A stretch of DNA of 15,012 nt, from NCBI GenBank assembly GCA_035646535.1, contig DASRPD010000089.1, positions 1-15,012 on the forward strand. Direction: 5' to 3'. This document shows, piece after piece, positions 1 to 7,076 of this stretch. The notes under the pieces were generated by a model. The model was given only the letters and a program-made list of their open reading frames with translations. It did no database searches and had not been told where the DNA came from. Each line of letters opens with the position of its first letter. The first letter of the stretch is position 1. The DNA is from DASRPD01 sp035646535. GTDB taxonomy: Bacteria; Actinomycetota; Acidimicrobiia; IMCC26256; JANYLB01. Made by a program: the position numbers and the translations under genes.

Positions 1-349
1 CGTCGCGCTCATCGACGAGGTCTGCTGGTTCTTCCCCGAGCTGCGCTTCGTCACCCGCCATGGCTGCGAACCATGGGCCGACCTCGCGGTCAAGCTCATG
101 TTGAAGTGGCCCAACCTCTACTACTCCACCAGCGCGTTCGCGCCCAAGCACTACCCCGCCGAGATCATCGACTTCGCCAACACCCGCGGCGCCGACAAGA
201 TCATCTACGCGGGCTACTACCCGGCCGGCCTCAGCCTCGACCGAATCTTCTCCGAGCTACCCGGCGTAGGCTTCCGCGACCACGTGTGGCCGAAGTTCCT
301 CCACGAGAACGCCCGCCGCGTGTTCAGGCTCGCCCCCGCGGACTCGTGA
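1..349 (+). CDS. Amidohydrolase_2-like protein, C-terminal part (cut by left window edge)
   Basis: The open frame enters from the left edge (codons from base 2) and ends at TGA 347-349, so only the last 115 codons are visible. It shows the C-terminal part of a TIM-barrel amidohydrolase_2 (ACMSD-like) protein, with RHGCEPW (the family's HGG-PW segment), NLYYSTSAF, NTRGADKII and a WPKFLHENARRVFRL ending. About 85% of the roughly 110 aligned residues match the next gene (counted by eye), so the two are tandem paralogues. The family's usual FGTDYP segment, which carries the catalytic Asp, reads YAGYYP here, so that Asp is absent. The stop overlaps the GTG start of the next gene (GTGA), indicating one transcript and translational coupling. 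Substrate unknown; a non-hydrolytic or altered role is possible. Confidence 0.85.
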   Translation, partial: VALIDEVCWFFPELRFVTRHGCEPWADLAVKLMLKWPNLYYSTSAFAPKHYPAEIIDFANTRGADKIIYAGYYPAGLSLDRIFSELPGVGFRDHVWPKFLHENARRVFRLAPADS

Positions 350-1254
350 GCATCAGTCCCTCCTTCGACGCGGCTCTGTCGGCTGGTGGGGCGATCGACA
401 CCGCGGTGGGGATCCCGAAGTCGCGCGAGGAGATGTTCGCCTACTACTCCTACATCCGCGATCAAGCGCGCGACGCGGAGAGCAAGGCCGGTGAGGGCGG
501 TCTGGAGATGCCGGCCGGATACATGTTCAAGGATGTGCCGAAGTGGGAGGCGGACGAGATCGGCGACCCCATCGAGTTCCTGCTCGCCGAGATGGACCGT
601 TTCCAGATTCGCAAGGTCGTCACCGGCGTCGAGGACGAGCACGGAGCCCGAGCAGTGCGCGAGCACCCCGATCGCTTCGCCGCATCGATCGGGATCGACC
701 CCAACCACGGTCTCGACGCGGTGCGCACGATCGAGCGCTACGCCGCGGAGTTCCACCTCACCTCGGTGTTCGCATTCCCCGCCGGCCTGTACCCGCAGGT
801 CGCGATCAACGACCCGAGATGGTTCCCGATCTACGCCAAGTGTGTCGAGCTTGACGTCGCGTTCACTTCGACGATGGGCGTGCCGGGGCCGCGCATCCCG
901 TTCGCGCCTCAAGACGTCGCCCTCATCGACGAGGTGTGCTGGTACTTCCCGGAGCTGCGCTTCGTCACCCGCCACGGCTGCGAACCATGGGCCGACCTCG
1001 CGGTCAAGCTCATGCTCAAATGGCCCAACCTCTACTACTCCACGACCGCGTTCGCGCCCAAGCACTACCCCGCCGAGATCGTGGCGTACGCCAACACCCG
1101 CGGCGCCGACAAGATCATCTGGAGCGGGTACTTCCCCGCCGGATTGACCTACGAGCGGATCTTCTCCGAGCTACCGGACGTGCCGCTGCGCGACCACGTG
1201 TGGCCCAAGTTCCTCCACGAGAACGCGACCCGAGTCTTCAAGCTCGATCGGTGA
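346..1254 (+). CDS. Amidohydrolase_2-like protein with degenerate metal site
   Basis: The start is GTG 346, overlapping the previous stop, and gives 302 aa. The frame stays open further upstream, but that part is an Arg/Pro-rich shadow of the first gene. The protein resembles amidohydrolase family 2 (TIM barrel). An N-terminal IDTAVGIPKS stands where the family has D-x-H-x-H, a central AFTSTMGVPGPR stands where a His ligand is usual, RHGCEPW keeps one His, and WSGYFP replaces FGTDYP. Of the usual metal and catalytic residues only the RHG His is evident. Related actinobacterial proteins with GADK-GYFP segments are known to me as 'amidohydrolase family' without defined function. It is the tandem paralogue of the preceding gene. 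A strong hairpin follows at 1273-1319. The nearby racemase, acyl-CoA synthetase and KstR-like gene make a role in steroid or acyl catabolism possible, but this is inference. Confidence 0.88.
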   Translation: MSISPSFDAALSAGGAIDTAVGIPKSREEMFAYYSYIRDQARDAESKAGEGGLEMPAGYMFKDVPKWEADEIGDPIEFLLAEMDRFQIRKVVTGVEDEHGARAVREHPDRFAASIGIDPNHGLDAVRTIERYAAEFHLTSVFAFPAGLYPQVAINDPRWFPIYAKCVELDVAFTSTMGVPGPRIPFAPQDVALIDEVCWYFPELRFVTRHGCEPWADLAVKLMLKWPNLYYSTTAFAPKHYPAEIVAYANTRGADKIIWSGYFPAGLTYERIFSELPDVPLRDHVWPKFLHENATRVFKLDR

Positions 1255-1272
1255 CGACAACCACATCTCCGC

Positions 1273-1319
1273 CCGTTGGTGCGCTTGCCGTCGCAGAGCG
1301 ACGGCAAGCGCACCAACGC
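1273..1319 (+). terminator. Long perfect hairpin, probable terminator
   Basis: Bases 1274-1294 and 1298-1318 form a perfect 21-bp inverted repeat (CGTTGGTGCGCTTGCCGTCG plus one more C-G pair) around the three-base loop AGA. It begins 19 bases after the amidohydrolase stop and ends 29 bases before the racemase ATG. No U-tract follows, which is common for actinobacterial hairpin terminators. The perfection of the arms is unusual, so it could instead be a mobile or repeated palindromic element. Confidence 0.6.
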
Positions 1320-1334
1320 GGGCTGAGCGGCACG

Positions 1335-1340
1335 TAGGGT
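1335..1340 (+). promoter_or_regulatory. Candidate -10 box TAGGGT, leaderless start of the racemase gene
   Basis: TAGGGT lies 6 bases before ATG 1347, which would place the transcription start at or next to the A of the start codon. No Shine-Dalgarno is present. The same spacing recurs at 7882-7887 and 14469-14474. Confidence 0.5.
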
Positions 1341-1346
1341 CGGCGG

Positions 1347-2507
1347 ATGGCGGGACCACTCACGGGGATCCGAGTGCTCGAGCTGCCGAACATCGGCCCG
1401 ATGCAATTCGCCGGGATGGTGCTGTCGGACCTCGGCGCCGAAGTCCTACGCCTCGACCGGGCGACCAGCGTGGCCGCGGGGGAGTCCATCATGCCGGCCT
1501 CGCCGTACGCCAGCCTCGACCGGGGTCGCCGATCGGTGGGTGTGGATCTCAAACACCCCGAGGGTCCCCCCACCGTGCTGCACCTCTGTGAGCACGCCGA
1601 CGTGCTCATCGAAGGCTTCCGGCCCGGCGTGGCCGAACGCCTCGGCATCGGTCCGGACGACTGCCGGGCCGCCAACCCCCGGCTCGTCTACGGCCGCATG
1701 ACCGGTTGGGGCCAGGACGGGCCACTCGCCCACGATCCCGGACACGACATCAACTACATCGCCCTCGCCGGTGTCCTGGCCCACATCGGCAGCGCGGGCG
1801 GCCCGCCGGTTCCGCCGCTCAACCTCATCGGCGACTTCGGCGGCGGTGGCCTGCTCTTGGCCTTCGGCATCCTCGCCGCGCTGGTCGAGCGCGGGGTATC
1901 GGGTGAAGGCCAGGTGGTCGATGCGGCCATGGTCGACGGCAGCGCGTCGCTCATGAGCCTGTTCGTCGGCCTCGATGCCATGGGCTACTGGTCCGAGGAG
2001 CGAGGCACGAACCTGCTCGACGGCGGCGCGCACTTCTACGGTGCCTACGAGACCGCCGATGATCGCTGGATCTCGATCGCGAGCTACGAGCCGCAGTTCT
2101 ACGCCGAGCTGGTCCGTGTGCTCACACCGCTCGGATTCGCCGACCTCGACCCTGCCACGCAGATGGACAAGACGACCTGGCCGGGGTTGAAGGAGCGCTT
2201 CGTCACGTTGTTTCGTACCCGGACCCGCGACGAGTGGGTCGAGCTCTTCTCGGGCTACGAGGTGTGCTTCGCGCCGGTGCTCACCATGCGCGAGGCGCGC
2301 GCCCACCCCCACAACGTCGCCCGCGAGACGTTCATCGAGATCGACGGCGCACCCCAGGCGGCGCCCGCGCCGCGTTTCAGCCGTACCTCCCCGTCGACGC
2401 CGACGGCACCGGTCGTCCCGGGCCACGACACCGATTCCGCGCTGGCCGACTGGGGCATCGACGCGGCCGAGGTCGCCCGGCTCAAGGAGTCCGGCGCCCT
2501 CGCGTGA
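1347..2507 (+). CDS. Alpha-methylacyl-CoA racemase (CaiB/BaiF family III CoA-transferase fold)
   Basis: 386 aa. The protein starts MAGPLTGIRVLEL as in CaiB/BaiF proteins and follows alpha-methylacyl-CoA racemase closely: GHDINY (His133), NLIGDFGGGG (Asp163) and SYEPQF (Glu248). These correspond to the His126/Asp156/Glu241 catalytic residues described for the M. tuberculosis racemase MCR, with a constant offset of seven. Enzymes of this group epimerise 2-methyl-branched acyl-CoAs through an enolate, in the cytosol, so that (S)-specific beta-oxidation can proceed; in steroid degraders this acts on the cholesterol side chain. The presence of a FadD19-like ligase and a KstR-like regulator in the window fits this. 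Translation is probably leaderless from ATG 1347. It converges with the MFS gene, with only six bases between stop codons. Substrate specificity is inferred from family residues only. Confidence 0.92.
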   Translation: MAGPLTGIRVLELPNIGPMQFAGMVLSDLGAEVLRLDRATSVAAGESIMPASPYASLDRGRRSVGVDLKHPEGPPTVLHLCEHADVLIEGFRPGVAERLGIGPDDCRAANPRLVYGRMTGWGQDGPLAHDPGHDINYIALAGVLAHIGSAGGPPVPPLNLIGDFGGGGLLLAFGILAALVERGVSGEGQVVDAAMVDGSASLMSLFVGLDAMGYWSEERGTNLLDGGAHFYGAYETADDRWISIASYEPQFYAELVRVLTPLGFADLDPATQMDKTTWPGLKERFVTLFRTRTRDEWVELFSGYEVCFAPVLTMREARAHPHNVARETFIEIDGAPQAAPAPRFSRTSPSTPTAPVVPGHDTDSALADWGIDAAEVARLKESGALA

Positions 2508-2527
2508 GCGGGGTCACGCGCCGGCGC
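2494..2527. terminator. Convergent hairpin built around both stop codons
   Basis: Arms CGCGTGA (2501-2507) and TCACGCG (2514-2520) pair perfectly around a six-base loop, GCGGGG. A second 5-bp stem (2494-2498 with 2523-2527) is separated by a 2x2 internal loop. The TGA of the racemase gene and the TGA of the opposite MFS gene are the ends of the inner arms. It can work in both directions as a terminator. Confidence 0.5.
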
Positions 2528-3971
2528 GACTCGCGGCGTGCTCCGCGAAAGCGGCCTGGATATCCTCGAGCCGTTTACCCTTCGTCTCGGGCACAACTCG
2601 CCAGATCCACAAGAACGCAGCCCCGCAGAACGCGGCGAACAGCCAGAATGTGGCCGGCGCTCCGATCCCGTCGAGCAGCGACAGGAAGGTCTGGCTGACG
2701 ACGAACGCGGCGGCCCAATTGGCCGCGGTGGCGATGGAGATGCCGCGACCTCGGATTCGGCTGGGGAAGATCTCCGAGATCACGGTCCAGACGATCGGTC
2801 CGAGCGAGAACGCGAACGACGCGATGTACACGACGAGACAGACGAGCGCCACAATGCCGGTCAGGCTGGGGCCGGCGCCCTTGGGCGCCTCGTCGAGCGC
2901 GAGGAACCCGAACCCGAGGGCGGTGAGGCTGGTAAACATGCCGATCAGTCCGGCGAGGAGTAGCGGCTTGCGGCCGAAGCGGTCGACGAACGCGACGGCC
3001 ACGAGGGTCGCGAGCACGTTGACGCACCCGACGGCGAGGAGAGTCGCGTCGGTCTGCTCGGCCGCGGTCGTGAACCCGGCACGGGCGAAGATCTCGTCCG
3101 CGTAGTAGATCACCGCGTTGATCCCCGTGACCTGTTGGAACAGCGCGAGTCCGACCCCGACGACCAACATCGGCCGGACCCGGTGCGAGAAGACCTCGCC
3201 CCACGTGGCGCGGTCTTTCGCCTCGGCCCGCACGTCGGCCTCGATGCGATCCAGCCGCTCGTCCACGCCGGCCGCGCCGACGACCTTGATGGTCACGGCT
3301 CGGGCCTGATCGCGGCGACCGGCCTTCATCAGCCACCGCGGGCTCTCCGGCATGACGAACATCAACACGATGAGCAGCACTCCGGGCACGAGCGCGCCGC
3401 CGAGCATCCACCGCCAGTTGCTGGACGTCGCGAGCTCGGACTGCGCCGGGGTCAACACCGCGTCAACGATGTACGCGGCGAGAATGCCGATCGTGATCGC
3501 GAGCTGGTAGGTCGAGACCATCCGGCCTCGAACGTCGGAGCGGGCAATCTCGGCGACGTAGAGGGGCGCGGCGACCGAAGCGACGCCGACGCCGAGGCCG
3601 ATGACGAATCGCCCCGCAACGAGCACCTCCGTGGCGCCCGCGGCGGCCTGCGTGACTGCCCCGATCGAGAACAAGACGCCGGCCGACAGCAGTGCCGGCT
3701 TGCGGCCGAACCGGTCCGCGACCCCGCCGGCGAGGAGCGCCCCGAACAGCGCGCCGAGGGTGACCCAGCTGGTCACGACCTCCTGCATGGTGGACGAGAG
3801 GTGGAACTGCGGCCCGAGGAAGCTCAGGACACCGGAGATGACGCCCTGGTCGTAACCGAACAGCAGACCCGCCATGATCGCGACCCCGGCGACGCCGGCC
3901 ATCCACATCCAGGCCCGGTGCGCCCGCCTCGGCGTGCGCGCGCCGGTGGCTGGCTCAGCCGTCGTCGTCAT
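2514..3971 (-). CDS. Sugar porter family MFS transporter
   Basis: The start is ATG 3971, preceded by AAGGGGG at good spacing, giving 485 aa, the usual sugar-porter size. The frame runs on upstream through the 18-bp repeats, but that extension (repeated ARSDVR) is not expected to be translated. Sugar-porter signatures appear in order: LLFGYDQGVISG in TM1, VADRFGRKP in the loop between TM2 and TM3, PESPRWLMKAGR after TM6, QQVTGINAVIYYADEIF in TM7, VDRFGRKPLLL, GPIVWTVISEIFPSRIRGRG, and PETKGKRLEDIQ at the C-terminus. Twelve hydrophobic segments are expected. The likely role is proton- or gradient-coupled import of a monosaccharide or polyol; the substrate cannot be read from the sequence. It is monocistronic in this window, with a candidate promoter and repeats upstream (4013-4162). 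Confidence 0.92.
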   Translation of the reverse strand: MTTTAEPATGARTPRRAHRAWMWMAGVAGVAIMAGLLFGYDQGVISGVLSFLGPQFHLSSTMQEVVTSWVTLGALFGALLAGGVADRFGRKPALLSAGVLFSIGAVTQAAAGATEVLVAGRFVIGLGVGVASVAAPLYVAEIARSDVRGRMVSTYQLAITIGILAAYIVDAVLTPAQSELATSSNWRWMLGGALVPGVLLIVLMFVMPESPRWLMKAGRRDQARAVTIKVVGAAGVDERLDRIEADVRAEAKDRATWGEVFSHRVRPMLVVGVGLALFQQVTGINAVIYYADEIFARAGFTTAAEQTDATLLAVGCVNVLATLVAVAFVDRFGRKPLLLAGLIGMFTSLTALGFGFLALDEAPKGAGPSLTGIVALVCLVVYIASFAFSLGPIVWTVISEIFPSRIRGRGISIATAANWAAAFVVSQTFLSLLDGIGAPATFWLFAAFCGAAFLWIWRVVPETKGKRLEDIQAAFAEHAASRAGA

Positions 3972-4012
3972 GATCGCCCCCTTGGCGGGCTGCCCGAACC
4001 CCGCCGCGAAAC

Positions 4013-4056
4013 GTGTCGCGGTGACACCCGCGGTCATCGAACCTAGACGCGGTGAC
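4013..4056 (-). promoter_or_regulatory. Candidate promoter and operator of the MFS transporter gene
   Basis: On the minus strand TAGGTT (4045-4040) is a plausible -10 box, putting transcription start near 4033 and a leader of about 60 bases before ATG 3971. A palindrome GTGTC-N5-GACAC covers 4013-4027, just inside the leader. CGCGGTGAC occurs twice in direct orientation (4017-4025 and 4048-4056), 31 bases apart, flanking the -10 box. No good -35 is seen. A repressor site is inferred. Confidence 0.35.
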
Positions 4057-4072
4057 CCCTCGAACCCGGGGA

Positions 4073-4162
4073 CCCGAACGTCAGAGCATGCCCGAACGTC
4101 AGAGCGTGCGCGAACGTCAGAGCGTGCCCGAACGTCAGAGCGTGCCCGAACGTCAGAGCGTG
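4073..4162. repeat. Five tandem copies of an 18-bp direct repeat
   Basis: The unit CCCGAACGTCAGAGCGTG occurs five times without spacers: 4073-4090 (GCATG instead of GCGTG), 4091-4108, 4109-4126 (CGCGAA instead of CCCGAA), 4127-4144 and 4145-4162. The last copy contains the stop codon of the DNA glycosylase gene (4155-4153). The array lies directly upstream of the candidate MFS promoter, reading on the minus strand. It could be a cluster of regulator sites or a simple minisatellite. It is not CRISPR, having no spacers. Confidence 0.9.
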
Positions 4163-4779
4163 ATGGTGTCGGCGGCGCGCCAGCAGTACCACGCCGCGAC
4201 CGACCGATAGGGGCGGTAGGGCTCGCCGAGTGGTTGGAGCTCCTTCTCAGCGGGGTGATCCGGCCGGCCATGCACGAGCGCGAAGCCTTTGCGCACGCCG
4301 TAGTCGCCGACGGGCCACACGTCGAGACGTCCGAGCTGGAACATGAGGAACATCTCGGCGGTCCAGCGGCCGATGCCGCGCACCTGTACGAGCTCGGAGA
4401 CGATCTGGTCGTCGGTCAACCGGCCGACTCGGTCCAGCTCGACCGTTCCGTCGCGCACCTTCTCGGCGAGATCTCGTATCGACGCGGCCTTCGCTCCCGA
4501 CAGACCTGCGCCCCGCAGCTCGGTGAGCGGAACCGAGAGCACGGTCTCCGGTGTCGGCCCGTCCTCGAACAGCGCGTCGAAGCGTCCGTGGATCGCCGCC
4601 GCAGCCTTGCCCGCAAGTTGCTGGTAGCAGATCGCCCGGGCGAGCTCGGCGAAGTGCTCGCGGCGCGGACGCCCGCGGCGCAAGTCCGGCGGGCCCACCC
4701 GCGCGACCAGATCCGCGAACACCGGATCGACCTCGACGACGTGGTCAGCCGCGACCACGAGATCGGCTCGCCGCCCCAT
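4153..4779 (-). CDS. AlkA-like DNA-3-methyladenine glycosylase (HhH-GPD superfamily)
   Basis: 208 aa, the size of the catalytic domain alone, without the N-terminal domain of E. coli AlkA. FAELARAICYQQLAGKAA (about 43-60) is the typical first helix block. LVQVRGIGRWTAEMFLMF (130-147) is the helix-hairpin-helix with its GIG turn, and VWPVGDYGVRK (154-164) carries the catalytic Asp159 of the GPD loop. The family excises alkylated purines from DNA in base-excision repair. The ATG at 4779 follows the stop of the upstream small membrane protein gene by 13 bases, so they are likely co-transcribed. No Shine-Dalgarno is evident at normal spacing. The stop lies inside the last 18-bp repeat, which may have trimmed or extended the C-terminus. 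Family assignment is secure; the exact lesion is not. Confidence 0.9.
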   Translation of the reverse strand: MGRRADLVVAADHVVEVDPVFADLVARVGPPDLRRGRPRREHFAELARAICYQQLAGKAAAAIHGRFDALFEDGPTPETVLSVPLTELRGAGLSGAKAASIRDLAEKVRDGTVELDRVGRLTDDQIVSELVQVRGIGRWTAEMFLMFQLGRLDVWPVGDYGVRKGFALVHGRPDHPAEKELQPLGEPYRPYRSVAAWYCWRAADTITL

Positions 4780-4792
4780 CAGGGCCGGTGCC

Positions 4793-5314
4793 TCACCCTT
4801 GAGCCGCGAGGCTGCAGACCTGCTCGCCGTACTGCTGAAGGCGCTGGCCGGCCGCGACGACCTCGGGGGACTGGATCACCGCCGTGTCGGCGGCCGAGAC
4901 CTGACTCTCGTCCCACCCGACTCCCGCAAACACGGGCCGGAAAGCCTCAAAGGCGCCCACGGTGATGGAGACGTCGGGTTTGATCTCGTCGGGCGCGAGC
5001 TGTTCGAGCTCGCGGATGGCCGCGAGACGCTGGTCGAAGAAGGCCTCGACCGCGGCCGGATCGTTCGATGCCGGCACCTGCGCGGTGAGCTCCTCATTCA
5101 GACGCGCGTCCGCCTCGCAGTACGGGCCCGCGCCATCCCCGCTGAACTCGACGCGGGTTGTGCTGGTCGTGCTCGCGGTGGGCCCCGACGAGGACGCCCC
5201 GTTCGAGGCGTCGCCGCCGCCGACGATCGCGAAGACGCCGGCAACCCCGAGCCCGAGCACGAGCAGCACCACGAGCGCGCTCGCCACACCCTTCTTCATA
5301 TCGACCTGCTTCAT
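4793..5314 (-). CDS. Small membrane-anchored or secreted protein of unknown function
   Basis: 173 aa from ATG 5314. A second ATG at 5299 (MKKGVASALV...) gives 168 aa and has an AGG five bases upstream, so it may be the true start. A hydrophobic stretch at about residues 10-32 follows a short Lys-containing N-terminus and is a signal anchor or uncleaved signal peptide; no lipobox Cys is present. A Ser/Thr/Gly-rich linker (about 35-58) leads to an acidic, helix-rich extracytoplasmic region of about 110 residues. Its only two cysteines, in GPYC and EQVC near the two ends of that region, could form a disulfide. I do not recognise the family; similar short actinobacterial secreted proteins are common. 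It lies between the acyl-CoA synthetase gene and the glycosylase gene, on the same strand as both. Confidence 0.75.
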   Translation of the reverse strand: MKQVDMKKGVASALVVLLVLGLGVAGVFAIVGGGDASNGASSSGPTASTTSTTRVEFSGDGAGPYCEADARLNEELTAQVPASNDPAAVEAFFDQRLAAIRELEQLAPDEIKPDVSITVGAFEAFRPVFAGVGWDESQVSAADTAVIQSPEVVAAGQRLQQYGEQVCSLAAQG

Positions 5315-5382
5315 ATCGGCTCATGCTCGCGCGAACGTGGGGCAGGGACCGCGCGGCCGCGACGAACCCACCCGCTACGTCG

Positions 5383-5428
5383 TCGAGCCCGGCTCGATAC
5401 ACCCGCGCGGCGGGACCGCCGGCCGCGC
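5383..5428 (-). terminator. Hairpins after the acyl-CoA synthetase gene
   Basis: On the minus strand, one base after the stop codon, GCGCGGC (5405-5411) pairs with GCCGCGC (5422-5428) around a ten-base loop. A second perfect inverted repeat, TCGAGC-CCG-GCTCGA, covers 5383-5397. Together they are a plausible terminator between the synthetase gene and the small membrane protein gene. Confidence 0.45.
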
Positions 5429-7066
5429 TCAGGCGTCGGATTCAGCACGGTCGAGCGCGTGCTGCTTCGCCCACGGGTAGTCGGGCTTGCCGCTCGGAGC
5501 GCGCACGATCTGGTCGACGAGGAACATCTGCTTCGGGGCTTTGAAGGAGGCGATCTGATCCTTGCAGTGCTCGCGCAGCCCTTCGACGGTGACCTCACGG
5601 CCGGGCCGCGCCTGGACCACCGCCGTGACGCGCTCACCCCAACGCTCGTCCGGCACTCCCACGACGAGGACGTCGAACACGTCCGGGTGGGCCTTGAGCG
5701 CGCCTTCGACCTCTTCGGGGAAGATCTTCTCACCGCCGGAGTTGATGACGATCGAGCCCCGCCCCAGGAGCGTGAGCTGCCCGTCGGCCTCGACCTTCGC
5801 GAAGTCACCCGGCACGGAGTATCGGACACCGTCGGCTTCGAAGAACACCTGCGCGCTGCGTTCGGGATCGTTGTAGTACCCGAGGGGGATGTTGCCCGTG
5901 CGAGCCAGCCGGCCGACCTGGCCCGATCCGGGGACGACCGGGCGGAGGTCGTCGTCCACGACGATCGAGTCGAGCGAGGGCTGCACCGTCGCCGGGCCCC
6001 CGTGCGAGCGCTCGTGATGTTCGGCGACCTTGACGCCGTTCATGCCGGTCTCGGTGGCACCGACCGAGTCGACGACCGCGATGTCCGCCAGGAGATCCAT
6101 GAACTGGTCCTTGATGGACTGGGAGAAGATCGCCGCGCTCGACGACACCGCGACCAGGGACGAAAGATCCAGCTCGCCTTGAAGCTCGGCGAGCGAGTCG
6201 GCGAGAGGCCGCGCCATCGCGTCACCCGTGATCATAAGCGTGTTGGCCCGCTCCCGCTCCACGGTGCGCCACGCCGTCTCGGCATCGAAGCGCGGCATGA
6301 GCACCACGGTGTCACCGGAGATCGCGCTGCGAATCGTCGCCACCTGACCCGCGCCGTGCATGAGCGGCGCGGCCGTGAACAACGTCATGGGCGCCGCACC
6401 GTCACGCACCCGTTCGACCAGCGCGGCCGGTGACGAGACCCGCTCGTTCGTGTACGCGTCAATGCCGCCGCAGAGCGAGAAGAAGATGTCTTCCTGACGC
6501 CACATCACACCTTTGGGCATGCCGGTCGTACCGCCGGTGTAGATGATGTGGATGTCATCGGGTGATCGGGGCGCGAACTCCCTGCCGGGCGACGCCCCGG
6601 CCAGCGCGGCCTCGTATTCGATCGCATCGGGAAGCCCGTCGAGCGCGGCGCCGCTGCCGTCTTCGACCACGACGGTGTGCCGCAGCTTCGGGAGATCACC
6701 AGCGATAGCCGCGACTCGGGGCGCGAATTCGCGTGAGACGACGACGGCCACGAGATCGGCGTTGTCGAACAGGTAGCGCAGCTCCGCCTCGACGTAGCGG
6801 TAGTTGACGTTGACCGGCACCGCGCCGATCTTCTGGAGCGCAAACATCGACTCGACCCACGGGATGCTGTTGTGCGCGTAGATGCCGACGTGACGGCCCC
6901 GCTCGACGCCCGCCGCCCCGAAGTGATGCGCGAGCCGGTTGACGCGCGCTTCGAGCTCGGCGTAGGTGCGGCGATCGTCACCGACGACGATGGCGGTCCG
7001 ATCCGGAACCTCATCGACCATGGCTTCGAAGAGATCCGCGAAGTTGAACTGCGTCGGAGTCGTCAT
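5429..7066 (-). CDS. fadD19: FadD19-like acyl-CoA synthetase (AMP-forming)
   Basis: 545 aa from ATG 7066; a GTG at 7084 in the same frame lies inside the operator and is unlikely. This is an ANL-superfamily ligase. The phosphate-binding loop YTGGTTGMPKGVMWRQEDIF is at 176-195, and ITGDAMARPLADSL and DSVGATETG (adenine and acyl-pocket region) follow. Then come GVRYSVPGDFA, LLGRGSIVINSGGEKIFPEEVE (hinge region) and APSGKPDYPWAK with the catalytic lysine of the small domain. The PKGVMWR-EDI, NIP-GYY and GKPDY-WAK segments match my recollection of M. tuberculosis FadD19, which activates C24-branched steroid side-chain acids to CoA thioesters with ATP. A paralogue of other acyl preference is possible. 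The kstR-like gene lies immediately upstream on the same strand, and both have a KstR-type operator. Confidence 0.9.
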   Translation of the reverse strand: MTTPTQFNFADLFEAMVDEVPDRTAIVVGDDRRTYAELEARVNRLAHHFGAAGVERGRHVGIYAHNSIPWVESMFALQKIGAVPVNVNYRYVEAELRYLFDNADLVAVVVSREFAPRVAAIAGDLPKLRHTVVVEDGSGAALDGLPDAIEYEAALAGASPGREFAPRSPDDIHIIYTGGTTGMPKGVMWRQEDIFFSLCGGIDAYTNERVSSPAALVERVRDGAAPMTLFTAAPLMHGAGQVATIRSAISGDTVVLMPRFDAETAWRTVERERANTLMITGDAMARPLADSLAELQGELDLSSLVAVSSSAAIFSQSIKDQFMDLLADIAVVDSVGATETGMNGVKVAEHHERSHGGPATVQPSLDSIVVDDDLRPVVPGSGQVGRLARTGNIPLGYYNDPERSAQVFFEADGVRYSVPGDFAKVEADGQLTLLGRGSIVINSGGEKIFPEEVEGALKAHPDVFDVLVVGVPDERWGERVTAVVQARPGREVTVEGLREHCKDQIASFKAPKQMFLVDQIVRAPSGKPDYPWAKQHALDRAESDA

Positions 7067-7076
7067 GGTCGACAAG

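Noticed and set aside
73..345. N-terminal extension of the second amidohydrolase-like gene
   Set aside because: Arg/Pro-rich translation of the first gene in a shifted frame. GTG 346 gives the normal family N-terminus.
1446..2426. 326-aa minus-strand open frame
   Set aside because: Antisense shadow of the racemase, whose catalytic residues are intact on the plus strand.
3135..4046. 303-aa plus-strand open frame
   Set aside because: Antisense shadow of the MFS transporter; Asp/Arg/His-rich without motifs.
4073..4162. CRISPR array
   Set aside because: The units are 18 bp and contiguous, with no spacers and no cas genes nearby.
3972..4271. 100-residue N-terminal extension of the MFS protein with repeated ARSDVR
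   Set aside because: It is the 18-bp repeat array and promoter region read in frame. ATG 3971 has a good Shine-Dalgarno and gives the usual family length.
4799..6433. 544-aa plus-strand open frame
   Set aside because: It lies antisense to the glycosylase-side membrane protein and the acyl-CoA synthetase, has Arg/Asp/His-rich composition and no recognisable motif. It is a high-GC shadow.
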